From Phormidesmis priestleyi Ana (GTDB lineage: Bacteria; Cyanobacteriota; Cyanobacteriia; Phormidesmidales; Phormidesmidaceae): 64,000 nt of DNA. The DNA lies in the NCBI GenBank assembly GCA_001314865.1, contig LJZR01000006.1, positions 1-64,000 of the forward strand, read 5' to 3'. This document shows, piece after piece, positions 43,898 through 53,775 of this stretch. The position numbers were made by a program, and so were the translations under genes. The stretch's first letter is position 1. Each line of letters starts with the position of its first letter. Under the pieces are notes generated by a model. The model worked only from the letters and a program-made list of their open reading frames with translations. It did no database searches and had not been told where the DNA came from.

Positions 43898-45460
43898 CTA
43901 TCGACTAGGCTTTTGCCCCACTGTTGTAATGTATAGCACTGCTTCTTCGGCTGGAATGCTCAGCAACTCATTAACCTGATCGTCAAAAAAACCAGCAATC
44001 CCGCTCACGCCTAAATTCCGCTGAGTGGCCGCTAGGTTTAAACGCTGGCCCAAATGGCCTGCATCCATATGCAGGTAGCGGTAGGCTCTATCGCCGTACT
44101 TTTCAACCGCTGTTGCCAAATTAGCCGTATGGAAAATCACCACGCTTGCATCGCGGCCTAGCTCTTGACCTAAGCACAAAAAATGGAGGTCTTTGCGAAA
44201 CTGATCAAAGCGAATTTGTCTGAGTTCTTCGGCTTGGGGCGCGTAATAATAGCAGCCTGCTTCTAGCATTTCTACATTAGAAACCGCAACAAAGGTTTCA
44301 ATGAGGCTCAGATCAAAGTAGTCGGGCGCTGAGTCAAACGATTGCAGGCGATAGTGCTCGGGATGGTAAGAAAAATCGAGCAGGGCAAATAGATCGGCGC
44401 GGATTAGGGGTGCGTTGACATATCGACGGGTTGAACGACGGGTGAGCAGCGTGTTTTCTAAATCTTCAAGGCGATCGCCCCACGGGATGGGTTGCGTCTT
44501 CGTCGAAACCGTAATTCCAAACGGAAAGTTGTACTTGTCGGCCAGCGGATTATGCGACGAGGACAATGGCAGCGTCGCGTTTTTTTGTTCCTGCTGCCCA
44601 AAGCCAGCATCGGCTGCGATCGCGGAATGCTCATGCAGATAACCCAACAGTTCACCCTCCGGCACCCTCTCTGGCACCCTCTCCAGAGCAAAATGAGTCG
44701 GACTCGGCAAAGCAGTACGAGCAGGCGGTAAATTTTGCTCCACCTGAAATAAGTCAGACAAGGCCATCAGCGCGATCGCACTTTCACTCACCCCATCTAA
44801 ATACAGCAGCCGGTTAATCAGCTCATCAGCAAAGCCCCCAATCAAATGCGGCCGATAGTCGCATAGCGTCCCGGCTATCTCAAAATTGCCTAACAAATGC
44901 CCCGAGTCTAAAAACACCCGCCGATAGGCCCTATCTTGGTATCGCCAAGCCGACCGCTCAAAAACAGCACTCACCACCAGCGCCAACTGCGTCGTCTCTA
45001 GCGAAGGATGCCAAAAGCAGCCTGCCTGCAACGCCTGCCAGGGATGATCGTCCCAAAAGCGCCACAGCGAATGCGTCCGCACCTGATAGTTATACAGCCC
45101 CGCTGGCAGCAAAGACCGCCCCCGTGACACCAGATACACCTCAGCCGGGTACAGCCCCCCCGCCGACGGCGCAGCCCGCAAATACATCGGCTCTCCCGAA
45201 AAGGTCATCACCTTTGCCGTCAGCCCGTAACTGTCAATCAGCAAGCGCGACAGTCGCTGCCACCAGCGCCAATCAGCATCGGTATTACTGAGATCTTTTT
45301 CTAAGTAAGGCTTAAGATCTATTTCATGGCCTAGCTTGTAGTCCTTATAAGGCAGAGGCTGCTGAGCCCAATCCAAGCCTTTTTGCCCCATCGCGGCAAT
45401 CGTCTCGGGATCGTACTTGGTACGTTGGTGGTAATGCTGAGCAATTGAAACATCTGCCAT
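43898..45460 (-). CDS. SagB/ThcOx-type dehydrogenase, duplicated nitroreductase domains
   Basis: This 520-residue protein is built of two nitroreductase-fold halves. The N-terminal half (about 70-260) has SAGGLYPAEVYLVSRG and DSGHLLGNFEIAGTL. The C-terminal half (about 330-515) starts with LLTRRSTRRYVNAPLIRADL and has YLHMDAGHLGQRLNLAATQRNLG. This matches the SagB/ThcOx family of FMN-dependent dehydrogenases, known for oxidising azolines in peptide natural products; many stand-alone members in cyanobacteria have no assigned role. No cyclodehydratase or precursor peptide is nearby. The middle region (about 270-310) is variable. Confidence 0.85.
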   Translation of the reverse strand: MADVSIAQHYHQRTKYDPETIAAMGQKGLDWAQQPLPYKDYKLGHEIDLKPYLEKDLSNTDADWRWWQRLSRLLIDSYGLTAKVMTFSGEPMYLRAAPSAGGLYPAEVYLVSRGRSLLPAGLYNYQVRTHSLWRFWDDHPWQALQAGCFWHPSLETTQLALVVSAVFERSAWRYQDRAYRRVFLDSGHLLGNFEIAGTLCDYRPHLIGGFADELINRLLYLDGVSESAIALMALSDLFQVEQNLPPARTALPSPTHFALERVPERVPEGELLGYLHEHSAIAADAGFGQQEQKNATLPLSSSHNPLADKYNFPFGITVSTKTQPIPWGDRLEDLENTLLTRRSTRRYVNAPLIRADLFALLDFSYHPEHYRLQSFDSAPDYFDLSLIETFVAVSNVEMLEAGCYYYAPQAEELRQIRFDQFRKDLHFLCLGQELGRDASVVIFHTANLATAVEKYGDRAYRYLHMDAGHLGQRLNLAATQRNLGVSGIAGFFDDQVNELLSIPAEEAVLYITTVGQKPSR

Positions 45461-45622
45461 GACCGAGCTGCGAGGGGAGGGGCGTTTTATGATAGCCGTT
45501 CTATAGGTTCTATATTAGCTATGCTCTATCAAATATAGTCCCTCTCTATCTGCTAATCTGACGATTCAGGTAGAATAAAGTGCAAAACTGCGAACAACGG
45601 CCACAGTAAGGGGTTACCACCC

Positions 45623-48592
45623 ATGCAGGGGAATCAAAAAAATTGGCGCTGGAGGCTGCTGACCGATAAGCTGCTAACAGGTGGACTGCTGACAGGTGGA
45701 CTGCTAACCAGCTGGCTACTACTACTAGGCGCAAATCTAGGCGCAAATCATCATATGACGGCGATCGCCCAAGAAGCCGTCCCCAATGCGCCCCAGCCCG
45801 CCACAGAAGCCATCGAACCCGCTCGCCCAGCCGTCATTCAGCCAGCCTCTGAAAACACGGTGGATCAGGCGACGACGCTGCTGAGCCTGATGGTCGGCGC
45901 TTTGGTGCTTCTGCTAGGGGTCGGCATCGCCATGCTGTGGGCCTTGCGAAAGTCTGTAGTGAACGAAGTTGCGACTATCGTTCGTACCCAGCTCAATGAA
46001 ATGACAGAGCTTGAAAATAAGGTACACAACGCCACTCGTAGCCTCAACCGCATCCTCGCCGATGCAGACGACCTATCAGGCGAGTTAGAAGGGCGCTCTG
46101 CCGGGTTTCAAAGAGAGATTGTTGCCCAAAGAGAAGTTTTGTACAACCTAGTTAAAGAGCTAGACAACTTTAAGGTACAAACGGCGCAAAACTGGCAGCA
46201 GCAGTTAGAAGATATTAACGACAAACTCGAAGCCACCGCTGTAGACTTTTCGCAGACCGCTGCAGGCATCCAGGCGCAGGCTAAGCAGCAGCTAGAAGAA
46301 ATGAAAACCGAAACCGCTGTTGAAAGCCAAAGAATTCTCCAGCGATTTACCACCTCTGAGGCTGAATTTTCTCGCCATGTCGGCATTATCAAAGAAGAAA
46401 CAGAACGACGAAAAACCGCCTTTTTTGACGAAATAGAGCGCAAAAATTCGATTTTATCTGACCAGATGGGCAGCATGCAGGCGGAGGTGGTCGCTGAACA
46501 ACACAAAGTTCTCGCGTCTTTAACCCAGGCCAGCCACGAGTTTGGTCCTAAGCTCTCTGAGGTAGAAAGCGAAGCGAGAGCCAAAATTGAACAGCAGCGC
46601 GATCAGGTTCTCAACCGGCTTCAAGGCTCTGAAGAATCAGCTGTAAATGCCTTGGAGGAAGTGCAGGCCAGCGCCCTTGGGCATCGAGAGTTGGCGCTGC
46701 AAAATATTCAACGCGCCACTGAAGAATTGCAGCAGCAGTTCAACGCAATTCGCAGCGAAGTAGAAAGTCGTAAAGCCGATATGATGCAGAGCTTCCGTCA
46801 GTCTGCCGATGGCTTTTTAACTCAGTTTGCCACTTTGAAGGCCGATGTAGAAGGCCGCAAAGGCACCATACTGGGCGATATGGACAGAGTGGCCAACGAT
46901 TTTAAGGTGCAAATTTCTAACCTGCAAGATGGCGTTAGTGAAGAGCGCAGCCATACGATTATGCAGTTGCAGGCCACTGCGGATGGATTTCGCGCGCAGC
47001 TCAACAACTTGGGCAATGACTTGGGCACTCGCAAAAGCGAACTCTATAATGAGCTTAATGAATCGGCGCGGAGTTTTTCGGCGCAGCTCACTGACCTACA
47101 AAAGAGTTTGGGTGAGCAGCGAGAACAGGCGCTAGACATTGTACGACAGCTACAGGGAGAGTTTTCCCAGGAGCTTACTGAGCTGCAAAGTGGCATTGGT
47201 AGTGAGCGGCAAATGCTGCTGCGATCGCTCAAAGAAATTGAAGGCAGCTTTACCAACGAGCTGACCAACGTGCGCAACACCGTATTTGGTCGGCGTGATG
47301 TGATTATCGAAAAACTCAATAGCTTTGATGCCAGGCTCGGCGAGCAGATTGGCGAACTGGCCAAGTCCGCAGCAGAACGAGAGCAAGCGGCTCAAGAACG
47401 ATTAGGAAAAATAGAAGAAAAGTTTGGTTCAACCCTAGAAGCCCTACAAGCGAGCTTAAACGACCGTCAAGAAACGGCCCTTACCGAAGTTAATCAGGTC
47501 AAAGAAGAGATTCAGGGTAAGCTCAACGCCCTTGGCGCCGAAGCCGAAGCTGAAAAGAAACAGATTATGCAGCAGCTAGGCCGAGTCACGCCTGAGTATG
47601 TTGCCGACTCCTTTATGAGTACTTCTCAAGCTCAAATTGCGGCCCTCTCTGAGCAAGTGACGCGACTGAAAGAAAACCGGCCTGAGCTGTTTTTGACCGC
47701 TGATGAGTTCATTACAGAGGGCAATGAAAAGCTTAAACAAAAACAATATGAAGCGGCGATCGCAGCTTATGATCGCGCCTTAGAAGTACAGCCTAGCAAT
47801 GCCGAGCTGTGGTTTAACCGTAGCCGCGCCCTCACCGAACTCGACAAAAAAGAAGACGCGCTAGCCGCCCTCAATGAGGTTACTCGACTTGATCCTGACA
47901 ACAGCGAAGCCTGGTATCAAACGGGGCTACTGCTGCGCGAACAGCGCCGTTATGAAGAAGCCTTAAGCACGTTTGACAAGGTGATTGAAGCTGATCCTAC
48001 CGATGCCAAAGCCTGGTTGAACAAAGGGATGGTTCAAAGTCGGTTGAGAAAACGAGAAGAGGCGATCGCAGCCTTTGATCGCGCCCTTGACATCAACCCT
48101 GAATACCACGAAGCCTGGGTTAATCGAGGCGTGGCCTTTGGCATTTTGCAGGCGCATGAAAAAGCCTTTGAATCGTTTGATCAAGCCGTTACGCTTCAGG
48201 CTAACGACGCCGTCGCCTGGCTAAATCGCGGCCTTGCCCTCACTGAGCTTGATCGCTTTGAAGAAGCAGTGGCCTCGTTTGACAAGGCCGTTCGGTTTAA
48301 GCCTGACCTGGCTAAGGCTTGGGATAATCGAGGGTATGTGCTGCTGAAGTTGGGCCGCGATCGCGATGCGCTCAAGAGTTTTGACAAGGCGATCGCAGCC
48401 AATCCTAACTACGCCAAAGCTTACTACAACCGCGCTCTGTGCTACGCCCTTCAGCGCGACAACGATCTGGCCTTAGAAAATCTTCAGCAGGCCGTCCGCC
48501 TAGAGCCTAGCTACAAACAAGAAGCCCTAGCCGACGAAATCTTTGAAGACATCTGGAGCGACGACTGGTTCAAAGAGCTTGTCGGTCAGTAA
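45623..48592 (+). CDS. Membrane-anchored coiled-coil/TPR protein
   Basis: This 989-residue protein starts with a repetitive hydrophobic leader (LLTGGLLTGGLLTSWLLLL) that probably acts as a signal peptide, and has a membrane segment at about 85-108 (LLSLMVGALVLLLGVGIAMLWAL). A very long helical region (about 110-690) contains periodic segments such as LQDGVSEERSHTIMQLQATADGF, suggesting a repeated coiled-coil unit. It ends in about seven TPR repeats (about 700-970), each with W/Y-x2-G/R-x2-L patterns (AWLNRGLALTELDRFEEAVASFDKAV in part). The likely role is a membrane-associated scaffold; no specific function is recognised. Confidence 0.75.
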   Translation: MQGNQKNWRWRLLTDKLLTGGLLTGGLLTSWLLLLGANLGANHHMTAIAQEAVPNAPQPATEAIEPARPAVIQPASENTVDQATTLLSLMVGALVLLLGVGIAMLWALRKSVVNEVATIVRTQLNEMTELENKVHNATRSLNRILADADDLSGELEGRSAGFQREIVAQREVLYNLVKELDNFKVQTAQNWQQQLEDINDKLEATAVDFSQTAAGIQAQAKQQLEEMKTETAVESQRILQRFTTSEAEFSRHVGIIKEETERRKTAFFDEIERKNSILSDQMGSMQAEVVAEQHKVLASLTQASHEFGPKLSEVESEARAKIEQQRDQVLNRLQGSEESAVNALEEVQASALGHRELALQNIQRATEELQQQFNAIRSEVESRKADMMQSFRQSADGFLTQFATLKADVEGRKGTILGDMDRVANDFKVQISNLQDGVSEERSHTIMQLQATADGFRAQLNNLGNDLGTRKSELYNELNESARSFSAQLTDLQKSLGEQREQALDIVRQLQGEFSQELTELQSGIGSERQMLLRSLKEIEGSFTNELTNVRNTVFGRRDVIIEKLNSFDARLGEQIGELAKSAAEREQAAQERLGKIEEKFGSTLEALQASLNDRQETALTEVNQVKEEIQGKLNALGAEAEAEKKQIMQQLGRVTPEYVADSFMSTSQAQIAALSEQVTRLKENRPELFLTADEFITEGNEKLKQKQYEAAIAAYDRALEVQPSNAELWFNRSRALTELDKKEDALAALNEVTRLDPDNSEAWYQTGLLLREQRRYEEALSTFDKVIEADPTDAKAWLNKGMVQSRLRKREEAIAAFDRALDINPEYHEAWVNRGVAFGILQAHEKAFESFDQAVTLQANDAVAWLNRGLALTELDRFEEAVASFDKAVRFKPDLAKAWDNRGYVLLKLGRDRDALKSFDKAIAANPNYAKAYYNRALCYALQRDNDLALENLQQAVRLEPSYKQEALADEIFEDIWSDDWFKELVGQ

Positions 48593-48607
48593 CCGGTCAC
48601 ATTGCCG

Positions 48608-49333
48608 TTACACAGGGTTGAAGTCGGTGATCTGGGTAAAGGATTCGGGATGGTCAACGAGATTGCCGGGGCGTTGGGAAAATAATGTTTGAAATCCAGC
48701 GTTTTTTGCCGGTTCTAGCTCAGCGACCACATCTGAAATAAACAGAATTTTTTCCGGCGGATGGCCGATCGCATCGGCAATTTTTTGATAGCTGTTTACT
48801 TCTTTTTTAGGGCCAGTGGTGGTGTCAAAATAGCCGCTGAGGTAAGGGGTCAAGTCGCCAAACTGGCTGTATTGAAAAATCAGCTTTTGGGCCTGAATGC
48901 TGCCCGATGAAAAAATATAGAGGTCTTTACCTGCGGCTTGCCATCGCTCAAAGGCAGGCAAAACATCCGCAAAAAGCTGAGACTTTAGCTGGCCAGACTG
49001 GTAGCCTGTATGCCAGATTTTTCCTTGCAGAGATTTTAGAGCAGTAGATTTGCGATCGCACCCAATCAAAAAATGCACATAAGGCACCGCCCTAACCGGA
49101 TCATCCCCGCCCCACTCGGGAGCGGGTTCAACTTCTAAAGCATACTCCTGCCGTAATAAAGCCAAATCGCTTTGCACATCAGCATCGTGTCCCCGCGTCG
49201 CCAAAAATTGTTCAGCATGGTCACGAGCAAACGGAAACAGCACGTCAAAGACAAAGCTCACGGGTGTGGTAGTTCCCTCTATATCGAGCAAAATAGCTGA
49301 GGCAGAATCGGCACAGGGCATAGATTCGGGCAT
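48608..49333 (-). CDS. mtnC: Acireductone synthase (enolase-phosphatase E1)
   Basis: MtnC converts the 2,3-diketo-5-methylthiopentyl-1-phosphate intermediate to acireductone in methionine salvage. This HAD-family enzyme of 241 residues has the nucleophile motif LLDIEGTTTPVSF near the N-terminus, YIFSSGSIQAQKL (motif II), the Lys in GPKKEVNSY and FISDVVAELEPAKNAG (motif IV). It is the last of the mtnB-mtnD-mtnC group on the minus strand, 17 bp after mtnD, with which it is probably co-transcribed. The start MPESMPCAD gives a short extra leader. Confidence 0.95.
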   Translation of the reverse strand: MPESMPCADSASAILLDIEGTTTPVSFVFDVLFPFARDHAEQFLATRGHDADVQSDLALLRQEYALEVEPAPEWGGDDPVRAVPYVHFLIGCDRKSTALKSLQGKIWHTGYQSGQLKSQLFADVLPAFERWQAAGKDLYIFSSGSIQAQKLIFQYSQFGDLTPYLSGYFDTTTGPKKEVNSYQKIADAIGHPPEKILFISDVVAELEPAKNAGFQTLFSQRPGNLVDHPESFTQITDFNPV

Positions 49334-49350
49334 AGGTTTAGGCGTTTTTT

Positions 49351-49902
49351 CTAGCGGACAACAGCAGAGGCACTCGTCGCGAACGATCTGTACCTTTGGG
49401 CCAAGTTGCTCTGGGTGTAAATCGGCGTCCAGCCAGCAGGGTCTTGAAACAGACGAATGGCTCTGATTTGTTTATCTTCGCAAAGGTCAAACCAGTGCTG
49501 TGTGCCCGTTGGGACTAGCAGCAAATCGCCTGCCTGCACCGTGACAGCCACGACCGGCCCCGACGCTGGATGAATGTGAAACACGCCCTGGCCAGATAAA
49601 ATGAATCGCACCTCGTCTTCATCATGGTGATGCTCATCGCGAAACTTATCGAGCATGGCTTCAAGGTTTGGCGTTTGCGCGTTCACATCAATCACATCAG
49701 CGGTGATGTAGCCGCCTTTTTGCTTCAGCGCGTCAAGGTAAGGAGCGTAGGCCGCTAAAATTTCTGCCTGGGTGGCGTCATTTGCTAGGGGGACAGAAGG
49801 CTCCCACTGCTCGTAGGTAATACCAATTTGACTGAGGTAGGCTGCGATCGCCTCCGCATCTCTTATTTCCTTTTGTTCGTCGGGAATCGTCAAAATAGCC
49901 AT
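49351..49902 (-). CDS. mtnD: Acireductone dioxygenase
   Basis: MtnD is a metal-dependent cupin that oxidises acireductone to the keto acid precursor of methionine. I chose ATG 49902 (MAILTIPDEQKEI), preceded by GGAGA; an upstream ORF extension adds ten residues. The 183-residue protein has the metal-binding set HHHDEDEVRFILSGQGVFHI (His, His, Glu) and the later GTQHWFDL. The metal (Fe or Ni) decides the product and cannot be read from sequence. It sits between mtnB and mtnC. Confidence 0.95.
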   Translation of the reverse strand: MAILTIPDEQKEIRDAEAIAAYLSQIGITYEQWEPSVPLANDATQAEILAAYAPYLDALKQKGGYITADVIDVNAQTPNLEAMLDKFRDEHHHDEDEVRFILSGQGVFHIHPASGPVVAVTVQAGDLLLVPTGTQHWFDLCEDKQIRAIRLFQDPAGWTPIYTQSNLAQRYRSFATSASAVVR

Positions 49903-49957
49903 ATCGCTGTCTCCAAAAGCATCCAAAAGCAAAGGATTACTATCCTAAAATAAAATC

Positions 49958-50105
49958 CTGACCTAAAACTCTAAAGACCTAAAACTCTAAAATAAAACTC
50001 TAAAACAAAACTCCAAAACAAAACCTAGAGCGACAGGCTGTTTGGCAATATTACTTGGCAATATTATTTGGCAATATTACTTGGCAATATTATTTGACAA
50101 CATCA
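49958..50105. repeat. Two tandem repeat arrays between mtnD and mtnB
   Basis: CTAAAACTCTAAAA-type units (9-17 bp, about 49965-50030) are followed by GGCAATATTA(C/T)TT units of about 14 bp (50041-50105), which run into the 3' end of mtnB. They separate otherwise operon-like genes. Confidence 0.85.
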
Positions 50106-50721
50106 AGTTGCGGTAGGTAAGCTCCATCAAAAATTCAAATATTTCCATGTGGCGTCTTGCCTGAAACAGCGAATCGCCCCATGCATACAGGCCATGCCCA
50201 GCCACCAAAAAGCCATACATATGAGGCTGTGCTTTGAGCAATGTGCGAACCCTGGCGCTCAGCACCTGCATATCTTGAGCATTTTCAATCACCGGCAACT
50301 CAACCGTTGTTTCATGAGTGGTGACCCCCTCAATGCCCTTGAGCATTTCGTAGCCTGAAAACGATAGCTTGCCCTGCGCGAGCGATCGCATAGAAAGCAA
50401 CGTACCCAACACCGAATGCGTATGAAGCACCGACTTAGCCCCTGCCGTAGCCACCAGTTCCAAATGCAACAAAGTCTCAGCCGAGGCCTTTCCCTCCCCT
50501 TGCACCACCCGCCCATCACGGTCTACTTCAATTAGCGCCGAAGGCAACACCTTTCCTTTATCTACACTGCTCGGCGACATTAATAGCCGCAGCGGTTCAG
50601 TTTGCACGACGGTACTAAAGTTACCGCCAGTCCCTTGAGCCATTCCTTTTTGGTGAATATCGGCAATGACCCACGCGAGTTCCTCTCGGGGAGCTGAAGA
50701 ATGCAGCATCGTTGTATTCAT
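50077..50721 (-). CDS. mtnB: Methylthioribulose-1-phosphate dehydratase
   Basis: MtnB dehydrates methylthioribulose-1-phosphate in methionine salvage. This 214-residue class II aldolase-type protein has GTGGNFSTVV, the zinc ligands in VLHTHSVLGTLL (His-x-His), AGHGLYAWGDSLFQARRHMEIFEFL and a C-terminal helix. It is the first gene of the mtn group on the minus strand. The last residues (LSNNIAK) come from the tandem repeat at the 3' end. The isomerase MtnA and nucleosidase are not in the window. Confidence 0.93.
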   Translation of the reverse strand: MNTTMLHSSAPREELAWVIADIHQKGMAQGTGGNFSTVVQTEPLRLLMSPSSVDKGKVLPSALIEVDRDGRVVQGEGKASAETLLHLELVATAGAKSVLHTHSVLGTLLSMRSLAQGKLSFSGYEMLKGIEGVTTHETTVELPVIENAQDMQVLSARVRTLLKAQPHMYGFLVAGHGLYAWGDSLFQARRHMEIFEFLMELTYRNLMLSNNIAK

Positions 50722-50774
50722 GAATTTGGATAGTTATTATGTATTGATGTGTTGATGTGTTGATGAATGTGTGT

Positions 50775-52451
50775 TTATTCTGAAGTATCCTCCGCAGTGC
50801 CCTCTAGCTGCCTACAAGCATCATCTGGACTAACCCGCCAATCAGCCGCAGATTCAGCAGCCAAGGGCAGCGATGGCTCGATGGGGTCATATTTAGGATG
50901 GGCCACTGGCTTAGCAGGACTTTTAGGTTGGGTCTGTCGGGTCTGTTGAGTCTGTTGAATCTGTTGAGTCTGTTGAGTCTGTTGGGTCTGTTGAGCCACC
51001 GCCGGAACCAGCAATAGCTGCCCGAATTCGGGCTGTTGCAGATCAGGCTGTTGCAAATCAGGCCGCTGCAAATCAGGTTGTTGATGTCGCCGCCGAGAAA
51101 CCCCTTCCTCACTGGTCTGCTCAGCGACAACCTCATACAGCAGCGCTATTTGCCCCCTTGTGCCCTTGCGCAGCACTCGGCCTAACCGCTGAATGTACTC
51201 TCGGGGTGAACCACTGCCCGAGAGCAAAATCGCCACCCGCGCATCGGGCACATCAACCCCTTCATTGAGCACATGAGAAACAACAATGACGCTGTAGTCG
51301 CCGCTGCGAAACTTGGTCAAAATGCGGTGCCGTTCTTTTACCGGCGTTTGGTGCGTGATGGCAGGAATGAGAAAGTCTTGAGAGATTTTGTAAACAGTGG
51401 CGTTGTCGTTAGTAAAAATAAGCGTGCGGTCAGGATAGTGCTTTTTCAACAGTTTTTCGAGTAGCGTGAGCTTACCTGCTGTGCCCAGTGCAATGTTTTT
51501 GGCTTCGCGGTGAGCCAGCATTGCCCGCCGCCCTTCTGGAGACTGGGCGCTGGCCTGGACAAAGCGCTGCCAGCCCTCAGGGCTGCTCAGCCAAATTTTG
51601 GCCGTCTGCAAAAAGGCGTTGCGCTGCTGCTGAAGAGTTTGGTAGCGATCGCGCTCTTCCTCACTCAGCTGCACCTTGAGCTGCACGACCTGATAAGGAG
51701 CCAGCGCTGTACCTGACAGTTCTTCAGATGTACGGCGATACACCACCTTACCTAGCAGGGTTGCCAAGTCTTCATGCCGACCGTCTGAGCGCTCAGGGGT
51801 TGCGGTGAGCCCTAGCCGATAGGGCGCGATGGAATATTCTGCAATGCTGCGATGAAAGTCGCTAGGCAAATGGTGGCATTCATCACAAATCAACAAGGCA
51901 TATTGGTTGCCCAGGTCTTCAGCGTAGATAGCAGCGCTGTCGTAGGTGGCCACAAGAATAGGGGTGCGATCGCGCGATCCTCCCCCCAATACACCCACCT
52001 CCACACCTGGAAAAGCCGCCTCTAAGTTTGCATACCACTGATGCATCAAATCCAGGGTTGGCACCGTAATCAACGTTCGCCGAGGCGTAGACTGCATGAC
52101 CATTTGCGCCAGGTAAGTTTTACCCGCTGCCGTTGGCAGTACCACCACGCCCTTACAGGCATTCGCCTGCCAAGCCTGCAACGCCTCCTGCTGATGCGCG
52201 TAAGGCGTCATTGCCAGCTTCGCCTGCAAATCTATGGGCTCAAAGGTCTGCACTTTATCTTCAAAACGCACGCCCTCCGCCTTCAGCGCCTCTACCAATG
52301 CGCGATACCGATCGGCAGGCACCCGAAACCGCTCAATCCGATCATCCCAAATCGCATAGTTAATCCATGACTTACCCCGCGGCGGCGGATGCAGCACCAG
52401 GGTTCCACGATCAAATTTTAGAGTTGGCATTCTGGCCATAAGAGGCTTCAA
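50775..52451 (-). CDS. DEAD/DEAH-box helicase, XPB/SSL2-like
   Basis: This 558-residue superfamily 2 helicase has an N-terminal region resembling the XPB damage-recognition part (LKFDRGTLVLHPPPRG ... RFRVPADRYRALVEALK). Motif I is LPTAAGKTYLAQ, motif II ICDECHHLPS (DECH), motif III GLTATPERSDG, and motif VI is QRLGRVLRKG. After about 445 the tail is Gln-rich and repetitive (LQQPDLQQPE, then QTQ units). XPB-like proteins of bacteria and phages are implicated in DNA repair or restriction; no partner nuclease is adjacent. It is 53 bp upstream of mtnB on the same strand. Confidence 0.85.
   Translation of the reverse strand: MKPLMARMPTLKFDRGTLVLHPPPRGKSWINYAIWDDRIERFRVPADRYRALVEALKAEGVRFEDKVQTFEPIDLQAKLAMTPYAHQQEALQAWQANACKGVVVLPTAAGKTYLAQMVMQSTPRRTLITVPTLDLMHQWYANLEAAFPGVEVGVLGGGSRDRTPILVATYDSAAIYAEDLGNQYALLICDECHHLPSDFHRSIAEYSIAPYRLGLTATPERSDGRHEDLATLLGKVVYRRTSEELSGTALAPYQVVQLKVQLSEEERDRYQTLQQQRNAFLQTAKIWLSSPEGWQRFVQASAQSPEGRRAMLAHREAKNIALGTAGKLTLLEKLLKKHYPDRTLIFTNDNATVYKISQDFLIPAITHQTPVKERHRILTKFRSGDYSVIVVSHVLNEGVDVPDARVAILLSGSGSPREYIQRLGRVLRKGTRGQIALLYEVVAEQTSEEGVSRRRHQQPDLQRPDLQQPDLQQPEFGQLLLVPAVAQQTQQTQQTQQIQQTQQTRQTQPKSPAKPVAHPKYDPIEPSLPLAAESAADWRVSPDDACRQLEGTAEDTSE
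50929..50995. repeat. 9-bp tandem repeat near the 3' end of the helicase gene
   Basis: GTCTGTTGA units, seven or so copies, encode QTQ/QQT on the minus strand. A 15-bp repeat (CAGGCTGTTGCAAAT) lies beside it at about 51045-51080, encoding LQQPD. Confidence 0.9.
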
Positions 52452-52599
52452 AGCGTTGGGGTCTTTCCCTTAAGCATAGCGGAGACCCACAGCCCAGCAT
52501 CGCAGCCTTGAACTTATTCTCAGATTTAGTTAGACGCGAGAATGTAGACACGAGAATTAAAACATCAAAACTGGCTTAATAAGACTCGTTTAAATCGTT

Positions 52600-53640
52600 T
52601 CAATTGCACAAAATCATTCTGACTTTGGGGTGGTCACGCACGAGGTCAAAGCTGATGTCGTTGCGGGCCATCAGGCTATAAATGTTGGGATTAAACTCGG
52701 TGGCTTGGCGCAGATGAATGGCTGTTGCATCGGGATTGTTCATGAGCGCATAGGTACAGGCTAGGCCGTACCAGGCATTCGGATTAGGCACGCGGTATTC
52801 TAACGATTTCCAGAAGCTTTTGAGCGCTTCTGGGTGCTTAAAGAGGCGATTGAGCAGGGTACCGCGATAGTTCCAGGCGTAGTGGCAGCTTTCTTTAAGT
52901 GCGATCGCCCGATCCAGGCTCTCAATGGCAGGTTGAATAAGTTCCAATGAAGACTGCGCCAAAGCCCGACTATACCAGGCATGATAGCGACTACCGTTTA
53001 GCTCAATGGTTTTATCAAATTTCTCTAAGGCTCGCTCGTACTGTTCTAACTTGAGCAGCGTGCGGCCTAAGTTGTACCAAATTTTATCGTTATTAGGATC
53101 GCAAACAATAGCCTGTTGAAAGCTATCTACGGCTGAAGGATATAGCTTTAGCTCGGCTTTGGCAACGCCCTGTCCATGCCAAGCGCGGGCATTGTATGGG
53201 TCGTTCTTCAACACCTGCCGAAAGTCTTTGATAGCCGCGTCATAAGCTCGCATTTGCATGAGGGTTTGCGCTCGGTACAAAAAGACTTTTGCAGCCGCAG
53301 CGCCTTGAACTTCGGGTAATTCTTTTTGTATTAAAATTACCTGATCAAACTTCTCAATAGCGCCCTTGTAGTTACCCGATCTATGCCGTTCAAACCCCTG
53401 AGAGAGCAGCTTTTTGGCTTCGTGGGCTAATAAAAAACTGCTTGAGCCGCAGGTCAACTCTGCGGAAGAAAGGTCGATAGAGAGGTCATTAGGCTCAAGA
53501 TTAGACTCCAAAGAAGATGGCATTAAGCTGACGATTGGGTCTTCTGTGAGGCCTTTTTCGGGGCCTTTTTCAAGGCCTTTTTCAGGGCTTTTTTCAAGGC
53601 TTTTTTCGGGGCCATTAAAGTTGAGGAAAGAGGGAACCAC
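52600..53640 (-). CDS. TPR repeat protein
   Basis: This 346-residue protein has a repetitive leader EKSLEKSPEKGLEKGPEKGL (about 11-30) of 12-bp-encoded units, a short spacer, then about six to seven TPR repeats (about 70-330), with the usual W/Y...G...L...A...F...A pattern (e.g. ARAWHGQGVAKAELKLYPSA). No signal peptide or enzymatic domain is seen. It probably mediates protein contacts. It may start later at a Met near the TPR region. It is divergent from aspA. Confidence 0.8.
   Translation of the reverse strand: MVPSFLNFNGPEKSLEKSPEKGLEKGPEKGLTEDPIVSLMPSSLESNLEPNDLSIDLSSAELTCGSSSFLLAHEAKKLLSQGFERHRSGNYKGAIEKFDQVILIQKELPEVQGAAAAKVFLYRAQTLMQMRAYDAAIKDFRQVLKNDPYNARAWHGQGVAKAELKLYPSAVDSFQQAIVCDPNNDKIWYNLGRTLLKLEQYERALEKFDKTIELNGSRYHAWYSRALAQSSLELIQPAIESLDRAIALKESCHYAWNYRGTLLNRLFKHPEALKSFWKSLEYRVPNPNAWYGLACTYALMNNPDATAIHLRQATEFNPNIYSLMARNDISFDLVRDHPKVRMILCN
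53551..53612. repeat. 12-bp tandem repeat in the TPR gene 5' end
   Basis: GGCCTTTTTCAA/GGCCTTTTTCGG units repeat about five times and encode EKGL/EKSP on the minus strand. Confidence 0.88.
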
Positions 53641-53775
53641 TACTGTTCACCGTATGCTAGCTAACGGGCTAATGACTTGATCAGGTTCAGTATGCCCAGC
53701 CGTCCGCTAGCATCCTAGAATAAGCTTGACTCATCCATTGACTCATCTATAGGTAGTTAAACAGGTAGTGAAAAC

